Positions 35,344 through 45,941 of a DNA stretch of 64,000 nucleotides are shown in pieces. A program made the translations under genes and the position numbers. The stretch is from Xiphophorus maculatus (lineage: Eukaryota > Chordata > Actinopteri > Cyprinodontiformes > Poeciliidae): NCBI RefSeq assembly GCF_002775205.1, contig NC_036456.1, positions 10,691,463 through 10,755,462 on the forward strand, given 5' to 3'. Each line of letters begins with the position of its first letter. The stretch's first letter is position 1. A model generated the notes under the pieces. That model searched no databases, was not told the DNA's origin, and saw nothing but the letters and a program-made list of their open reading frames with translations.

Positions 35344-38300
35344 CTATACACCTCTGTCTTGCTTCCTCTGATAAGAACTGAAAACTGTGATAACAAAAGT
35401 AGGAAATACACACACAGACTTTGCTGACCGGCGAGCTTTTTTACGCTTTCACCGTCTCTGGTACTCAGAAATGTTCTTAGTAAAGAACTCATTCCCGTTC
35501 TTTCAAACCGATCCAGCTGTTTTGTTTGAGTGCGGATTCGTTGGACTCACATCGCTGTCGTCCCGGCAGTCGCCGCAGATGCATCCGATGCAGCCGTTGA
35601 TCACCTGGATGCCGCAGAGCACGAGCTGCAGCAAGCCCATCCCCAGCAGTATGGAGAACAACACGATGTGCCACAGAACTATGTTTTCAGGCCTCTGGCA
35701 TTCTGACCACATGGTCTGGTCCCATAGATAGCTGCTGTTACCCCTGAGAAAGAGAAGAGCGGAGGATTGTTCAGGATGCACAACACTGACGCAGATATGT
35801 TTGATAGGTAAGATGTGGGAATCTTTTGGTCTTTTTTCTCCTTTTGGCAGAGGAAAAAGAGGGAATTGATTGGGTTGGAAACCATGTTTTACTTTAATGA
35901 AACAAAAAGAAATGTACGTAAAGGAAAAGTAAGAAACTAGCATAGCAGAAATTTCTCCAATCTACATTAAACCACTGTTTCCGTTGGCACTTAGAAAGAC
36001 TTTAAAATGACAACTCCTTACTGTGTTTTCCGTCTTGACCACATTACTGGAAAATAATTTATGTTAAAGAATATTTTGAGAGAGAAGTATCAAAATGTTT
36101 TTTTTTTATTTAGAGTGAAATCCTAAAGAAGTTTTGGTCAGATCACGACGTTCTTACTGAAGTTCAGCCAGGATTTATATAGCACTGTTACATCAGAGAT
36201 GAATTACATTATGAACCCATAAACAGAAAACAGCACTGTGACGTGTTATTACTTTATTCAGACAAATTATTTGACTCGATGTTGAAGCCTCTTGATTCTG
36301 TAACAAGTATTGAAATTCTTGTAAACAAGTATAATTGTTTTTTGACTGGCAGCACCGAGTGCAGAAAACAATACTTTACCTCCACTTACAGTATTTAAGT
36401 GGAGGCTCATTGCTCAGTTTAGATGTATCTTGTGCAGCTTTAACAGGATTCTTAGATAGTAAAAGACCTTATCTTTATGTAAAGATAAAGTCAATACAAA
36501 TGTTATCAGTTTAAGATACAATCATGTGTTATCTACCAGGGAGCGCAGGGGTAAGTTTTCTCTGTCATCCTTATGCACGACCCACCTGGAGCGTTTGCTG
36601 CTAAGAGGCTCAGTGGTATCGGACCAAAGCACATTCAGTGTTCACTAGTTTTTCTGTTTGAAGTAAATTTGACAAAAACCTGGCCATTTGTGGATCTTTT
36701 TGTGCAATGTATCCAAATATTCTAAAGAAAAACACACTTGAGAAACTGAGACACTGAGGTACAATGCTGTTTGCAAAGAAGTCAATCCAGTAATGCCATG
36801 TTTTTCTAGTCTCTGATTGGCTGTAGCCCCCAAGAACTGAAGTAAGGAAGATTGTAGATGTTAGCTTATGTGACATCTACAGTTAGCTAACATCTACAGA
36901 CTGTAAATGTTAGCTACAGGTAACTACAGCTACAGATAACTGTAAATGTTAGCTACAGTTACCTGTAGCTAACATTTACAGCTAACATCTACCTGTAGAT
37001 GTTAGCTCAGGTGTTAGCAGCTAATACAATTAGATGTAAGCTAACTATAGTAGCTACGGTTAGTAACAAATAGATGTTAGCTAACATCTACCTGTAGATA
37101 ACATCTAACATTGGTTAACATCTATTTGTAAGCTTACCGTAGCTACTATAGTTAGCTAACTTCTAACTGTATTAGCTGTTAGCACCGTGTAAACCGTCTT
37201 GGCGGTTTACACGATGCTTATTAATGCATGTAAAAGTACATTTATTGTTTGAACTATAAAGTTAGGCAATTATGAGCATTTTTATAAGGGCTTTAAGTAT
37301 TAGCTAGTAGTTGCATAGCCCATGTGAACACTGGAGTTTCACAAATTTTAAGACCTAGTAAAGTTTGTGATAGTAGGACTTAAAAGACTTTTTCCTTATA
37401 CTCCTAAGCAACCAGTTTGCATTCAGGTGTCGCCTAATGGTTATTTTGGAGATTTTTTTGTAAATGTTGAACTTCGGTCATTTTTCATCCTCTCCTGACG
37501 CTGTGCGTAGCATCAAGATAAACTTGTTCCTCCTTGCCCAGCATTGTCACAGTTCCAACTACTAGGTTATTGACCTGAGTGAAGTTGGCCCCCCCCCACC
37601 TTCTTCAAATTAGACAAAATTGGTGTCAATCAACTCGGCTACGTTTGTGCTGGTTTGTGCAGCAAAAATTTTCGTTTGTGCCATTATCATTTTAAAGATA
37701 TAAAGAAATGTTTTTAGAGGTCATCAAAGGTCAACCAGCCCCCCACCTTCTTCAAATCAGACGAAATGGGTGTCAATCAACTCGGCTACGTTTGTGCTGG
37801 TTTGTGCAGCAAAGATTTTTGTTTGTGCTGCTTCGGTTTTGAAGATATTAAGGAAAGGGTAAAGGTCAAAAGGTCAACCAGCCCCCCCACCTTCTTCAAA
37901 TCAGACGAAATGGGTGTCAATCAACTCGGCTACATTTGTGCTGGTTTGTGCAGCAAAGATTTTCATTTGTGCAGCTATCATTTTAAAGATATTAAGAGGA
38001 CTGGTTGACCTTTGATGACCTCTAAAACATTTCTTAATATCTTCAAAACCGAAGCAGCACAAACAAAAATCTTTGCTGCACAAACCAGCACAAACGTAGC
38101 CGAGTTGATTGACACCAATTTTGTCTAATTTGAAGAAGGTGGGGGGGCCAACTTCACTCAGGTTAATTATTGCTCTGGTTGTACATGTGGTCAACTTTAT
38201 ACACGCAGTGATTTCTGTTTAGTCATTTCCCGACTCGTGAAGATCAACACAAAGTTGATTTACTTGAATGCCATGTTTTCTTCGATATTGAAAAGTTGCC

Positions 38301-41300
38301 TGAGTAACAACTAATGACACTAATGATCAATAAATAGTTATGTGTACTTCAAAAGATACTTTGGTTACATCTGTTTTGTATCAGTGGTTAGATTTGGTAT
38401 CAGCGATTTTGGTCAAATTTCTTATTTATGTTGTTTAATTTTATTCCCACTGAATAAATGTACTGAAATTATAGGTTATATCTTTCTAAGAATTTCACTG
38501 TCAGATTATGCTGCTGAATTAAAACATAAATTCATTTTAACACACACAATGTTGCCAGGAAACATGGAGAGTGCCTAAAATTAAGCTACACCAGTTATCT
38601 GTGCAAACAAACGATTATATCTTGTGATCAGAAGGACTCAGTTCTTGTTTTTCCATGTTGTCCTTTTTGGTTTGAGAGAAGTACAGGGTCACCGTGAGCG
38701 CGGCCGAGGATCCTGTGCTGGCTAAACCAAAAACAAAGAAAGAGGAAACTGGGGTTTTCTGGAGGAAGCACAAGTAGAGGCTAAATTATAACACCCTTTC
38801 ATGAATTGCGTAATGAAAAGTTCCCTCCCTGTAAACGGTGATGGCTTTTAAACAGCTGGCAGGCTCCGTCCATATTTATTGCACTGTCATTTTAGCTTGA
38901 CGGTTTTAATTTCCTGATCAGGTGTGTTAAATCATATCTGCTCATGAAATTAACCACTGATGCCAATCACGTTATTACTGGGTGGATCTTGTGTGAACTC
39001 ATTCTTTATTGGCCGCCAAGGACGCAAAGATAAACAGTATTAAGATTATACTTTTTCATTTCATATTGATGTAAAGAGCACAACGCATGCATTTAAATAC
39101 TGCTTGTTTGGGATTTTGAGCTCCTCTCAACTAGAAGTTGTTGCCTTAGAAAAGAAATCATTGGCTTTGTGCGTCTCCTGCTGGATGTTAAAAGTATTGC
39201 ATTTATAACTGTTTCCAAGAAGAACTAAAACTGTCCTTCTGTCATGCCGCGGTGTGTAGAGGTGGTGAGGCAGACGCTGTAGACCCAGGTAAGATGAATA
39301 TGATGTTTTTAATGAAGGGTAAACACACTCTAGGAACGGGCCGCACGGCCGAGCTGAAGCCAGGGCTCGACGCCGGTAGCAACCGCTAAACAAAACAGAA
39401 ACTCGGAAGAGAGAACACACATTCGACGAGGACCCGACCAGGAACAAAGAACACAGGTGGAGTTAAATACACGGGAGGGTAATCACAGAGACGAGACACA
39501 CCTGGGAACAATCAAGGGGAGGACAGGACAACGAAGAGACGCAAGGACACAAAAAACTCTAAATGAACACAGAAAACACAGATCCTGACAGTACCCCCCC
39601 CTCAAGGGCGGCTACCAGACGCCCAAAAAAAAACCACAACAAGGGTGGGCGGAGGGGCGCCGGATGGGGGGCCAGAGTCCAGAAAAAACAAAAACACAAC
39701 AAGGGTGGGCGGAGGGGCGCTGGACGGGGGGCCAGAGTCCAGAAAAACAAAAAACTACCCACCATCGTGGGCGGAAACACAAGAAGGGCCAAGAGTCCAT
39801 AAACAAACAAAAAAACTACCCACAGGGTGGGCGGAGGCAAAGGAGGCGGGAACCACGGAGGTGGTCCGGTGGTCGTCCGCGGCGGCGGGAACCACGGAGG
39901 TGGCCCGGTGGTCGTCCGCGGCGCTGGAGGCGGGAACCACAGAGGCGGTCCGGCGGCCGTCCGCGGCGCTGGAGGCGGGAATCACGGAGGCGGGAACCAC
40001 GGAGGCAGTCCGGCGTCCGCGGCGCTGGAGGCGGGAATCACGGAGGCGGGAACCACGGAGGCGGTCCGGCGGCCGTCCGCGGCGCTGGAGGCGGGAACCA
40101 CGGAGGCGGTCCGGCGGCCGTCCGCGGCGCTGGAGGCGGGAACCACGGAGGCGGTCCGGCGGCCGTCCGCGGCGCTGGAGGCGGGAACCACGGAGACGGG
40201 AACCCCGGAGGCGGGAACCACGGAGGCGGTCCGGCGGCCGTCCGCGGCGCTGGAGGCGGGAACCACGGAGGCGGTCCGGCGGCCGTCCGCGGCGCTGGAG
40301 GCGGGAACCACGGAGGCGGTCCGGCGGCCGTCCGCGGCGCTGGAGGTGGCGATGAGTCCCGGGGGCCGCCCACAGACGGCGACGACGAGCCCCCCGAGGC
40401 AGGGTCTCTGGTGGAGCACAGGGGGTCTCGGTCGGAGCGCAAGGGGTCTCGGTCGGAGCGCAGGGGGTCTCGGTCGGAGCGCAGGGGGTCTCGGTCGGAG
40501 CGCAGGGGGTCTCGGTCGGCGCAGGGGTCTCGGTCGGTGGAACGCTGGGGGTCTCGGTCTCGGGTGGAACGCTGGGGGTCTCGGTCTCGGTCGGAACGCT
40601 GGGGGTCTCGGTCTCGGTCGGAACGCTGGGGGTCTCGGGTGGAACGCTGGGGGTCTCGGGTGGAACGCTGGGGGTCTCGGGTGGAACGCTGGGGGTCTCG
40701 GGTGGAACGCTGGGGGTCTCGGTCTCGGGTGGAACGCTGGGGGTCTCGGTCTCGGGTGGAACGCTGGGGGTCTCGGTCTCGGGTGGAACGCTGGGGGTCT
40801 CGGTCTCGGGAGGAACGCTGGGGGTCTCGGTCTCGGGAGGAACGCTGGGGGTCTCGGTCTCGGGAGGAACGCTGGGGGTCTCGGTCTCGGGAGGAACGCT
40901 GGGGGTCAGGGTCTCTGGAGGAACGCTGGAGGTCAGGGTCTCTGGAGGAACGCTGGAGGTCAGGGTCTCTGGAGGAACGCAGGGAGTCTCGGTAGGAACA
41001 CAGGGAGTCTCGGTCTCGGGTGCGCCGGCTGGAACGCCGGCTGATTCGGCCTCGGGTGCGCCGGCTGGAACGCCGGCTGACTCGGCCTCGGGTGCGCCGG
41101 CTGGAACGCCGGCTGACTCGGCCTCGGGTGCGCCGGAGCGAAGCCTTGGAACCGGCCGCGGAGGCGAGCCGCAGCGAAGCCTTGGAACCGGCCGCGGAGG
41201 CGAGCCGCAGCGAAGCCTTGGAACCGGCTGCGGAGGTGACAGCTCCGGAAGGCGACGAGGGGCCGGGTCCACCGGCGGCTCACGTCGCTGTCTCCGGGCG

Positions 41301-42940
41301 GCCTGGGGTGCGCCGGCTGGAACGCCGGCTGATTCGGCCTGCGGTGCGCCGGCTGTAACGCCGGCTGAAACGGCCCCGGGTGCGCCGGCCGCACCGGTTG
41401 GGGGTGCTGGTCCCGGAGCTGGAGCTGGATCCGGGCTGGCGGAGAAACTGTGCGGCTTGGGAGGCAGAGGTTCGCCAGCCATGACGGCTAGAGCCGCCAT
41501 ACGCTCCCACTCTGCCTCCCTCTGCAACTCCACCAACCCCGGGTGCGGAAAACGAGGAACCCAGTAGTCCAGTAGGAGCCCCAAGCGGATGGCGAAACCG
41601 AGCCGTCTGCAGGCAGCGTACGGTTTGGCCATCGCCTCCTTATATTCCCCGATCGTGTCCGTCAGCTCCTTTAACTCCTCCGGGTCCATGGTGAAAAGTA
41701 AAAAATAGCGTGCCTCACCGTTCGGTCTGGTCGGGTCCTTCTGTCATGCCGCGGTGTGTAGAGGTGGTGAGGCAGACGCTGTAGACCCAGGTAAGATGAA
41801 TATGATGTTTTTAATGAAGGGTAAACACACTCTAGGAACGGGCCGCACGGCCGAGCTGAAGCCAGGGCTCGACGCCGGTAGCAACCGCTAAACAAAACAG
41901 AAACTCGGAAGAGAGAACACACATTCGACGAGGACCCGACCAGGAACAAAGAACACAGGTGGAGTTAAATACACGGGAGGGTAATCACAGAGACGAGACA
42001 CACCTGGGAACAATCAAGGGGAGGACAGGACAACGAAGAGACGCAAGGACACAAAAAACTCTAAATGAACACAGAAAACACAGATCCTGACACCTTCGTC
42101 TGATAAGAGTAATATAACGGATCAGACCACTGAGATAGCAGAACAATGAATAACCGCTCATGGAAATATGCAGCTATCGCTTCTTAAGGTCCCAGAGTTG
42201 CAGCATTATGACACACAGTGTCATTAGTGTCATTTCCACTAATGACACTGTGTCATTAGTGGAAATGACACAGCAGGATGGGAGGAAGACTCACGTGCCC
42301 AAGTCCTCAAAGGGGTATTTCCATTTGCCATCAACCTCACACTTAGGTCCCACCGCCATCGCAGCCGTGGCCACACTGGTGCAGTAAATCCCCCCGAGCA
42401 GACCAAAGGCAGAAGAAAAGACTGAGTTCAGCATCTGAAAGAGACATGAGATATCCATAGAAACAATATTTATGATTTGAAAGATGTTTTTGTTGTTGGT
42501 AAATTATGATAGAAATAGCTAAAGAACCTGGCAAGTGGGATCTGGGAGTGAAATGCTAGATTTAACAGAGGGTATACTTTCTTTTTCTTGTGAATGTTGT
42601 TTCATGTGATTTCATTTTCACAGCAAAGGTTAACTGGAATTGGAAAAGTGTTTTTTTTCTTCATCGTTGATTTGAAAGCGGTATTTTACATGGGCAATAT
42701 TTCAGTCTGCAGAACAAGAAGGAAATAAAAGTACTTATAGTTAAAAATAATCAGGATGTTACAAACCAAGACGTCCTGTTTTAGACTTCTGCTAACTTTT
42801 CAGACTGATGGGCTCCAGTGCTTTAATTAAGAGAGTGATTGATTCAAAGTTTTCTGGTTATTTATTGATTAATATATTGCATGTGATTGCTTGTTATTTA
42901 TTTATTTGTTTGCTTATATCTAGTCATTTTGAACTTATTG

Positions 42941-42985
<45 letters not shown>

Positions 42986-45246
42986 CAAACTTTGTATTTA
43001 TTACCTAAGATGCAGTAGCTTTCAATAAATAAGCAATTTCCCCTTGGGGATCAATAAAGTATATTCTATTCTATTCTATTCTATTCTATTCTATTCTATT
43101 CTAATTCTTGATAAATAAGAAGAAGTGCTATAAAAAGTAATGACGCAGTATCCGTTCTTGAACAATATATTTAGAAAAAGATAATACCTGAAGAGAATCA
43201 TGTGAAAAGTGAAGGTAATGTATTCCTCTAAGGATGCAGCTGAATGTTTCTTGGTTGTAAATATGCTGCATAATTTTGCCGTTATCAGACCAATCCCCAC
43301 AATAACACCCACTGTGTTTCTTTTTCGAACGTCTCCACTCACCCTGCAGCGATTGCCACAGCAGCCTTGCCCACAGCAACCTTTGCCCCCGGCCCTGATA
43401 GCTGAGAAGCTCGGGCACAGCATCTATAAAGGTACAAAAACAAAAGATCATCAGTGTTATTGAACTGAAGATGGGATTCATGACAAAAAATAAATACTTG
43501 CAATACTTATGTTGCCTCCTAAATGCTAGACTCTACACCTTCAAGCTTCTGTTTTATGATTGAAACACGTCTTTATGTTTAGGTTTACATCACAAATGGG
43601 GCTTGATGTTCACTTGTCATGACAAAAGCTTAAACTACGAGATTAAATTGTATGCCAACATCAAACAGGCTCCAGTAAATGCATAAGACTGTGTTCTTAT
43701 CTCCTTGGGCAAATATTTGTGAATCCTGAAGCCAGTTGTGTCTAACTGGGCCCGACATCCACAGTTAGAGGTATCAAAGGAAAAGGGATTGAACTTCCTG
43801 GTCTTTGTCTCGTGTTTTTATCATGTGGGGGAAACAACAGCTAGGGGTGGCACAACTGCTTTACTAGATTAAATATTTATGAATTATCTAGATAACCTCT
43901 GAATGTTGAGATAATGTCCATAAACATTCACAGACTGACGCTTTTCTGTGGGTATTTTTCAGTTTCCTATAAGCAGATTCATTAGTAACACTGACCTTCA
44001 ACAACTTTATAATAACTAAACTTTATGTTCAAAACAAACAAAAACTGGAGTTTTCAATCAGAAGAAACTTCTGGAACAATTATATTATATTATATTATAT
44101 TATATTATATTATATTATATTATATTATATTATATTATATTATATTATATTAAGTGGACAACGCTACAGTTGTGATTGCATGATACTTTTGTTACTTTTG
44201 CATGAACTTGTTCAAATGAAACTGAACTAAAATGAACTTGAAAAGTTCACATTTGAGAAAAAACATATAAATTAACAGTTTATTTTAATTTTTCTCTTAC
44301 ATTCAAACTTAAAAACTGTAACCCCTTTGCTTCAACAGTCATTTAGAGTTCCTGTTCATAATTTATGTAATGTCAATAAATTTATAACACTGTAATGAAA
44401 AAAAAACACCTAAAAAATGCAGCCTTGTTGTTGATCTTTTTTTTTACAAAAATATTGCTGTGGATTTTGGTCCAAGAATTTTAGAAAGACTTGTAATGTT
44501 TTCTGCATCTTTTGCATCATAAATCTCAGAGATTTCTCATTTTCATTTCACATGAAAAGTAACTTTTGTTAACAGATAAATATGGCAAAATAAATATAAG
44601 AATATTGACACTCAGACATTGTTAAACTACAAGAAATTCCACATTTTGAATTTGGCTTCAATCAATTCTTCATATGGGAAAAGTTTTCCTTTTTCTTTTT
44701 GATTAAGGTTCCGCTTGCTTAACGATCTTGTTTCAAATAGTTTTTCTGCTTGTTTCTTTGTTTAAATGCTTTTGGAGTTTTTTCATATTTTCAAACTAAG
44801 GTATTTGACAGTACAAGGATGTATTGGATTACGATTTTCCTAAAACAAAACCTAAATGTGGCAACGATCAGAAGGGTTCTAACAGAAAAAACTACTACAA
44901 ATGACAAAAAACAGAAAGCAGGATTAAGGCACTAAAATAACGCCTCATTATTCTATCAGGCTCCTCATTAAAACGCCATAAAAAGCAGGACATTTGAATT
45001 TACAAGTTTACGCATGAGCAAGTTAAAGACCCAATAAAAAACAGTTAACAACTGTATAAAACTGAAACTCACAAAGAGGCCTCCGCCGATGATCCCCCCC
45101 ATGAGCCAGACCTGCAGGGTGATCTGGTCACTTTCCAGCTTCTCCCCATTGGGGAAGAAAAGCAGCAAGTTGGAGATCATGCAGATGAAGGCCGACGGCA
45201 GCAGGATCAGGCCCACCACGCGGGCACACTTTCCAGCACAACACAT
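35344..45246 (-). CDS. tm4sf5: TM4SF5, transmembrane 4 L6 family member 5
   Basis: Minus-strand exons: 45073-45246 (ATG at 45246-45244), 43343-43423, 42295-42434, 35551-35743, and a tentative last exon 35344-35367 (stop TAG). The phases close, giving about 203 aa (human 197). The start [12 protein letters not shown], the [14 protein letters not shown] segment, the [16 protein letters not shown] cysteine motif and the [17 protein letters not shown] end match TM4SF5 better than TM4SF1 or TM4SF4. Four membrane spans are visible (about residues 10-30, 46-64, 88-110, 155-178), with a large extracellular loop containing a sequon at N134 and paired cysteines. The family forms tetraspanin-like complexes with integrins and receptors at the plasma membrane and lysosome. 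Exon 5 encodes only RKQDRGV; its acceptor is the least certain part. Intron 3 (6.5 kb) is packed with palindromes and a compact LTR element. Confidence 0.9.
36853..37214. repeat. Cluster of nested palindromes built on GTTAGCTAAC / ATCTAC words
   Basis: Includes a perfect hairpin with 18-bp arms and a 4-nt loop (36941-36980), a larger imperfect inverted repeat with arms of roughly 75 bp (about 37011-37090 and 37105-37182), and a terminal hairpin with 11-bp arms (CGTGTAAACCG, 37187-37214). The same 'tgttagct' word recurs in both orientations throughout. Confidence 0.8.
37573..38163. mobile_element. Inverted-repeat (MITE-like) element with internally amplified arm
   Basis: The ends ACCTGAGTGAAGTTGGCC (37573) and its reverse complement (ending 38163) delimit 591 bp. 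The left arm unit, containing GTGTCAATCAACTCGGCTAC, occurs three times in direct orientation (from about 37620, 37770 and 37915) and once inverted (about 38075-38117). A C-tract of 7-9 bases follows the TIR. No coding capacity. Confidence 0.75.
38164..39239. other. tm4sf5 intron 3, ordinary non-coding sequence
   Basis: AT-rich intronic DNA between the inverted-repeat element and the compact LTR element. Nothing recognised. The last five bases (CCTTC, 39235-39239) form the left target-site duplication of the LTR element. Confidence 0.6.
39240..39590 (-). repeat. LTR (3' LTR in element orientation)
   Basis: 351-bp direct repeat with TGTCA/TGACA ends. Confidence 0.9.
39755..41689 (-). CDS. Repeat-rich protein of the compact LTR element
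   Basis: A 644-codon frame starts with ATG at 41689-41687. The first ~110 residues are not repetitive (begins [20 protein letters not shown], then an Arg/Leu-rich part with [16 protein letters not shown]) and may be a minimal gag-like or unrelated domain; I do not recognise it. The rest is tandem arrays: Ala/Gly/Pro units of 12 residues (36 nt), PPETETPSV nonapeptides, CAPTETP heptapeptides and an Arg-rich 15-residue unit (45 nt). All unit lengths are multiples of three, so the frame survives repeat number changes. Long plus-strand frames overlap the arrays for the same reason and are probably meaningless. Protein expression is unproven. Confidence 0.5.
   Translation of the reverse strand: MDPEELKELTDTIGEYKEAMAKPYAACRRLGFAIRLGLLLDYWVPRFPHPGLVELQREAEWERMAALAVMAGEPLPPKPHSFSASPDPAPAPGPAPPTGAAGAPGAVSAGVTAGAPQAESAGVPAGAPQAARRQRREPPVDPAPRRLPELSPPQPVPRLRCGSPPRPVPRLRCGSPPRPVPRLRSGAPEAESAGVPAGAPEAESAGVPAGAPEAESAGVPAGAPETETPCVPTETPCVPPETLTSSVPPETLTSSVPPETLTPSVPPETETPSVPPETETPSVPPETETPSVPPETETPSVPPETETPSVPPETETPSVPPETETPSVPPETPSVPPETPSVPPETPSVPPETPSVPTETETPSVPTETETPSVPPETETPSVPPTETPAPTETPCAPTETPCAPTETPCAPTETPCAPTETPCAPPETLPRGARRRRLWAAPGTHRHLQRRGRPPDRLRGSRLQRRGRPPDRLRGSRLQRRGRPPDRLRGSRLRGSRLRGSRLQRRGRPPDRLRGSRLQRRGRPPDRLRGSRLQRRGRPPDRLRGSRLRDSRLQRRGRRTASVVPASVIPASSAADGRRTASVVPASSAADDHRATSVVPAAADDHRTTSVVPASFASAHPVGSFFVCLWTLGPSCVSAHDGG
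39830..40350. repeat. 45-bp minisatellite
   Basis: Tandem copies of a GC-rich unit (GGCGGGAACCACGGAGGCGG ... GCGGCGCTGGA) with some shortened or partially duplicated units. Confidence 0.9.
40415..40990. repeat. 21/27-bp minisatellite array
   Basis: Units built on GGGGGTCTCGGT: about five 21-bp units followed by a longer run of 21-bp and 27-bp variants differing by inserted TCTCGG steps. Confidence 0.9.
41010..41240. repeat. Two adjacent 36-bp minisatellites
   Basis: Three copies of a unit built on GCGCCGGCTGGAACGCCGGC, followed by about three copies of one built on GAAGCCTTGGAACCGGCCGC. Both units are 36 bp. Confidence 0.9.
41742..42092 (-). repeat. LTR (5' LTR in element orientation)
   Basis: 351-bp direct repeat matching 39240-39590 along its whole length by eye. 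Confidence 0.9.
42227..42271. repeat. Perfect palindrome with 22-bp arms, 1-nt spacer
   Basis: Arms 42227-42248 and 42250-42271 are exact reverse complements. It lies 22 bp from the donor of tm4sf5 exon 3, inside intron 3. Confidence 0.9.
42940..42981 (+). repeat. (CT)n(TA)n microsatellite
   Basis: CT run passing directly into a TA run. Confidence 0.9.
43062..43103 (+). repeat. (TTCTA)n microsatellite after a retroelement-like tail
   Basis: Eight or so ATTCT pentamers follow 'GGGGATCAATAAAGTAT', which resembles a truncated non-LTR 3' tail. Confidence 0.85.
44081..44152 (+). repeat. (ATATT)n microsatellite
   Basis: Uninterrupted TATAT pentamer run of about 70 bp in tm4sf5 intron 1. Confidence 0.95.
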
Positions 45247-45744
45247 CCTGTCAGAGTTATCGAACTGTCCGCTCTCTCTCCTCTGATCGCCTCTTCTAGC
45301 TGAATGCGAGCGAAGGAAAAGTGATTTGCACCATAAAAGGCTGTAAACGAGAGAGGAGGCTGACTGTGACGAGGCGAAAGTCAAACACAGCGAGTGACGG
45401 TTGCAGCAGGAAGGGAACAAAGGGCAAGAGTCAGTGCAGCTACCCCAATCTAATCAGATATGTTCACCTGCCTGATAGTTGATAACGCAAAAATAAACAT
45501 GAAAATACTCAGAGGAGGTTAGATGAACATGAAGAACAACTCATAATGTTATTACTGCTGATGTGCTTTTGATACACGCTGAGCTTGTTATCGCTCAGGC
45601 GTTCGATCTGTGTGTCGATACACACCCATATGTGGGTTTGGTGCCTTAATAAGTGATTGTTTTCTAAAGATGGTACCCAACAAAACCCAAAAACTAAGCT
45701 TTTCAATAAAGAAATGTAAAATATTTCATTAATGTAGAATTTGG

Positions 45745-45941
45745 GGGCGTGCTGTGGTGGCGCAGGGGGTTAGCACGCCCCCCGTTTGGAGGCCTTAGTC
45801 CTCGACGCGGACGTCGCGGGTTTGACTCCCGGTCCCGACGACCTTTGCCGCATGTCTTCCCCCCTCTCCTCACCCTCCTTCCTGTCTGCCTACTGTAGAA
45901 AAATACGAGTCTTCGGAGGAAAAAAAAAATGAAGAATTTGG
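45745..45941 (+). mobile_element. tRNA-derived SINE
   Basis: tRNA-like head with an A-box-like TGGCGCAGGGGGTTAGC and B-box-like GGGTTTGACTCCC, followed by a C/T-rich body (CGACGACCTTTGCCGCATG...) and an A-rich tail. A 9-bp target duplication AGAATTTGG flanks it (45736-45744 and 45933-45941). It inserted upstream of tm4sf5 and looks fairly young because the duplication is perfect. Confidence 0.88.

Larger units (their letters stand above)
39240..42092 (-). mobile_element. Compact (non-autonomous) LTR retrotransposon in tm4sf5 intron 3
   Basis: Two 351-bp direct repeats (39240-39590 and 41742-42092) start TGTCA and end TGACA and appear identical. A 5-bp CCTTC flanks both sides (39235-39239 and 42093-42097). 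Read on the minus strand, a G-rich polypurine tract (about 39592-39605 on the plus strand as a C run) adjoins one LTR. A single long frame starts 53 bp from the other. There is no protease, RT or integrase. The size (2853 bp) and lack of pol mark it as a non-autonomous LTR element needing a helper. Confidence 0.88.

Noticed and set aside
37573-38163. CRISPR-like array of spaced repeats
   Set aside because: Only four units, one inverted, with no uniform spacers, in a vertebrate genome; it is a foldback element.
39237-39447. 106-codon minus-strand frame beginning MFLVGSSS, also at 41671-41949
   Set aside because: Lies within the LTR pair and is duplicated only because the LTR is; no known domain.
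39664-41044. Long plus-strand frames (443 and 405 codons) across the minisatellites
   Set aside because: They overlap the minus-strand frame, are open mainly because the unit lengths are multiples of three, and lack a non-repetitive domain.
45748-45830. tRNA gene
   Set aside because: The tRNA-like head belongs to a SINE with a body, an A-rich tail and target-site duplication.
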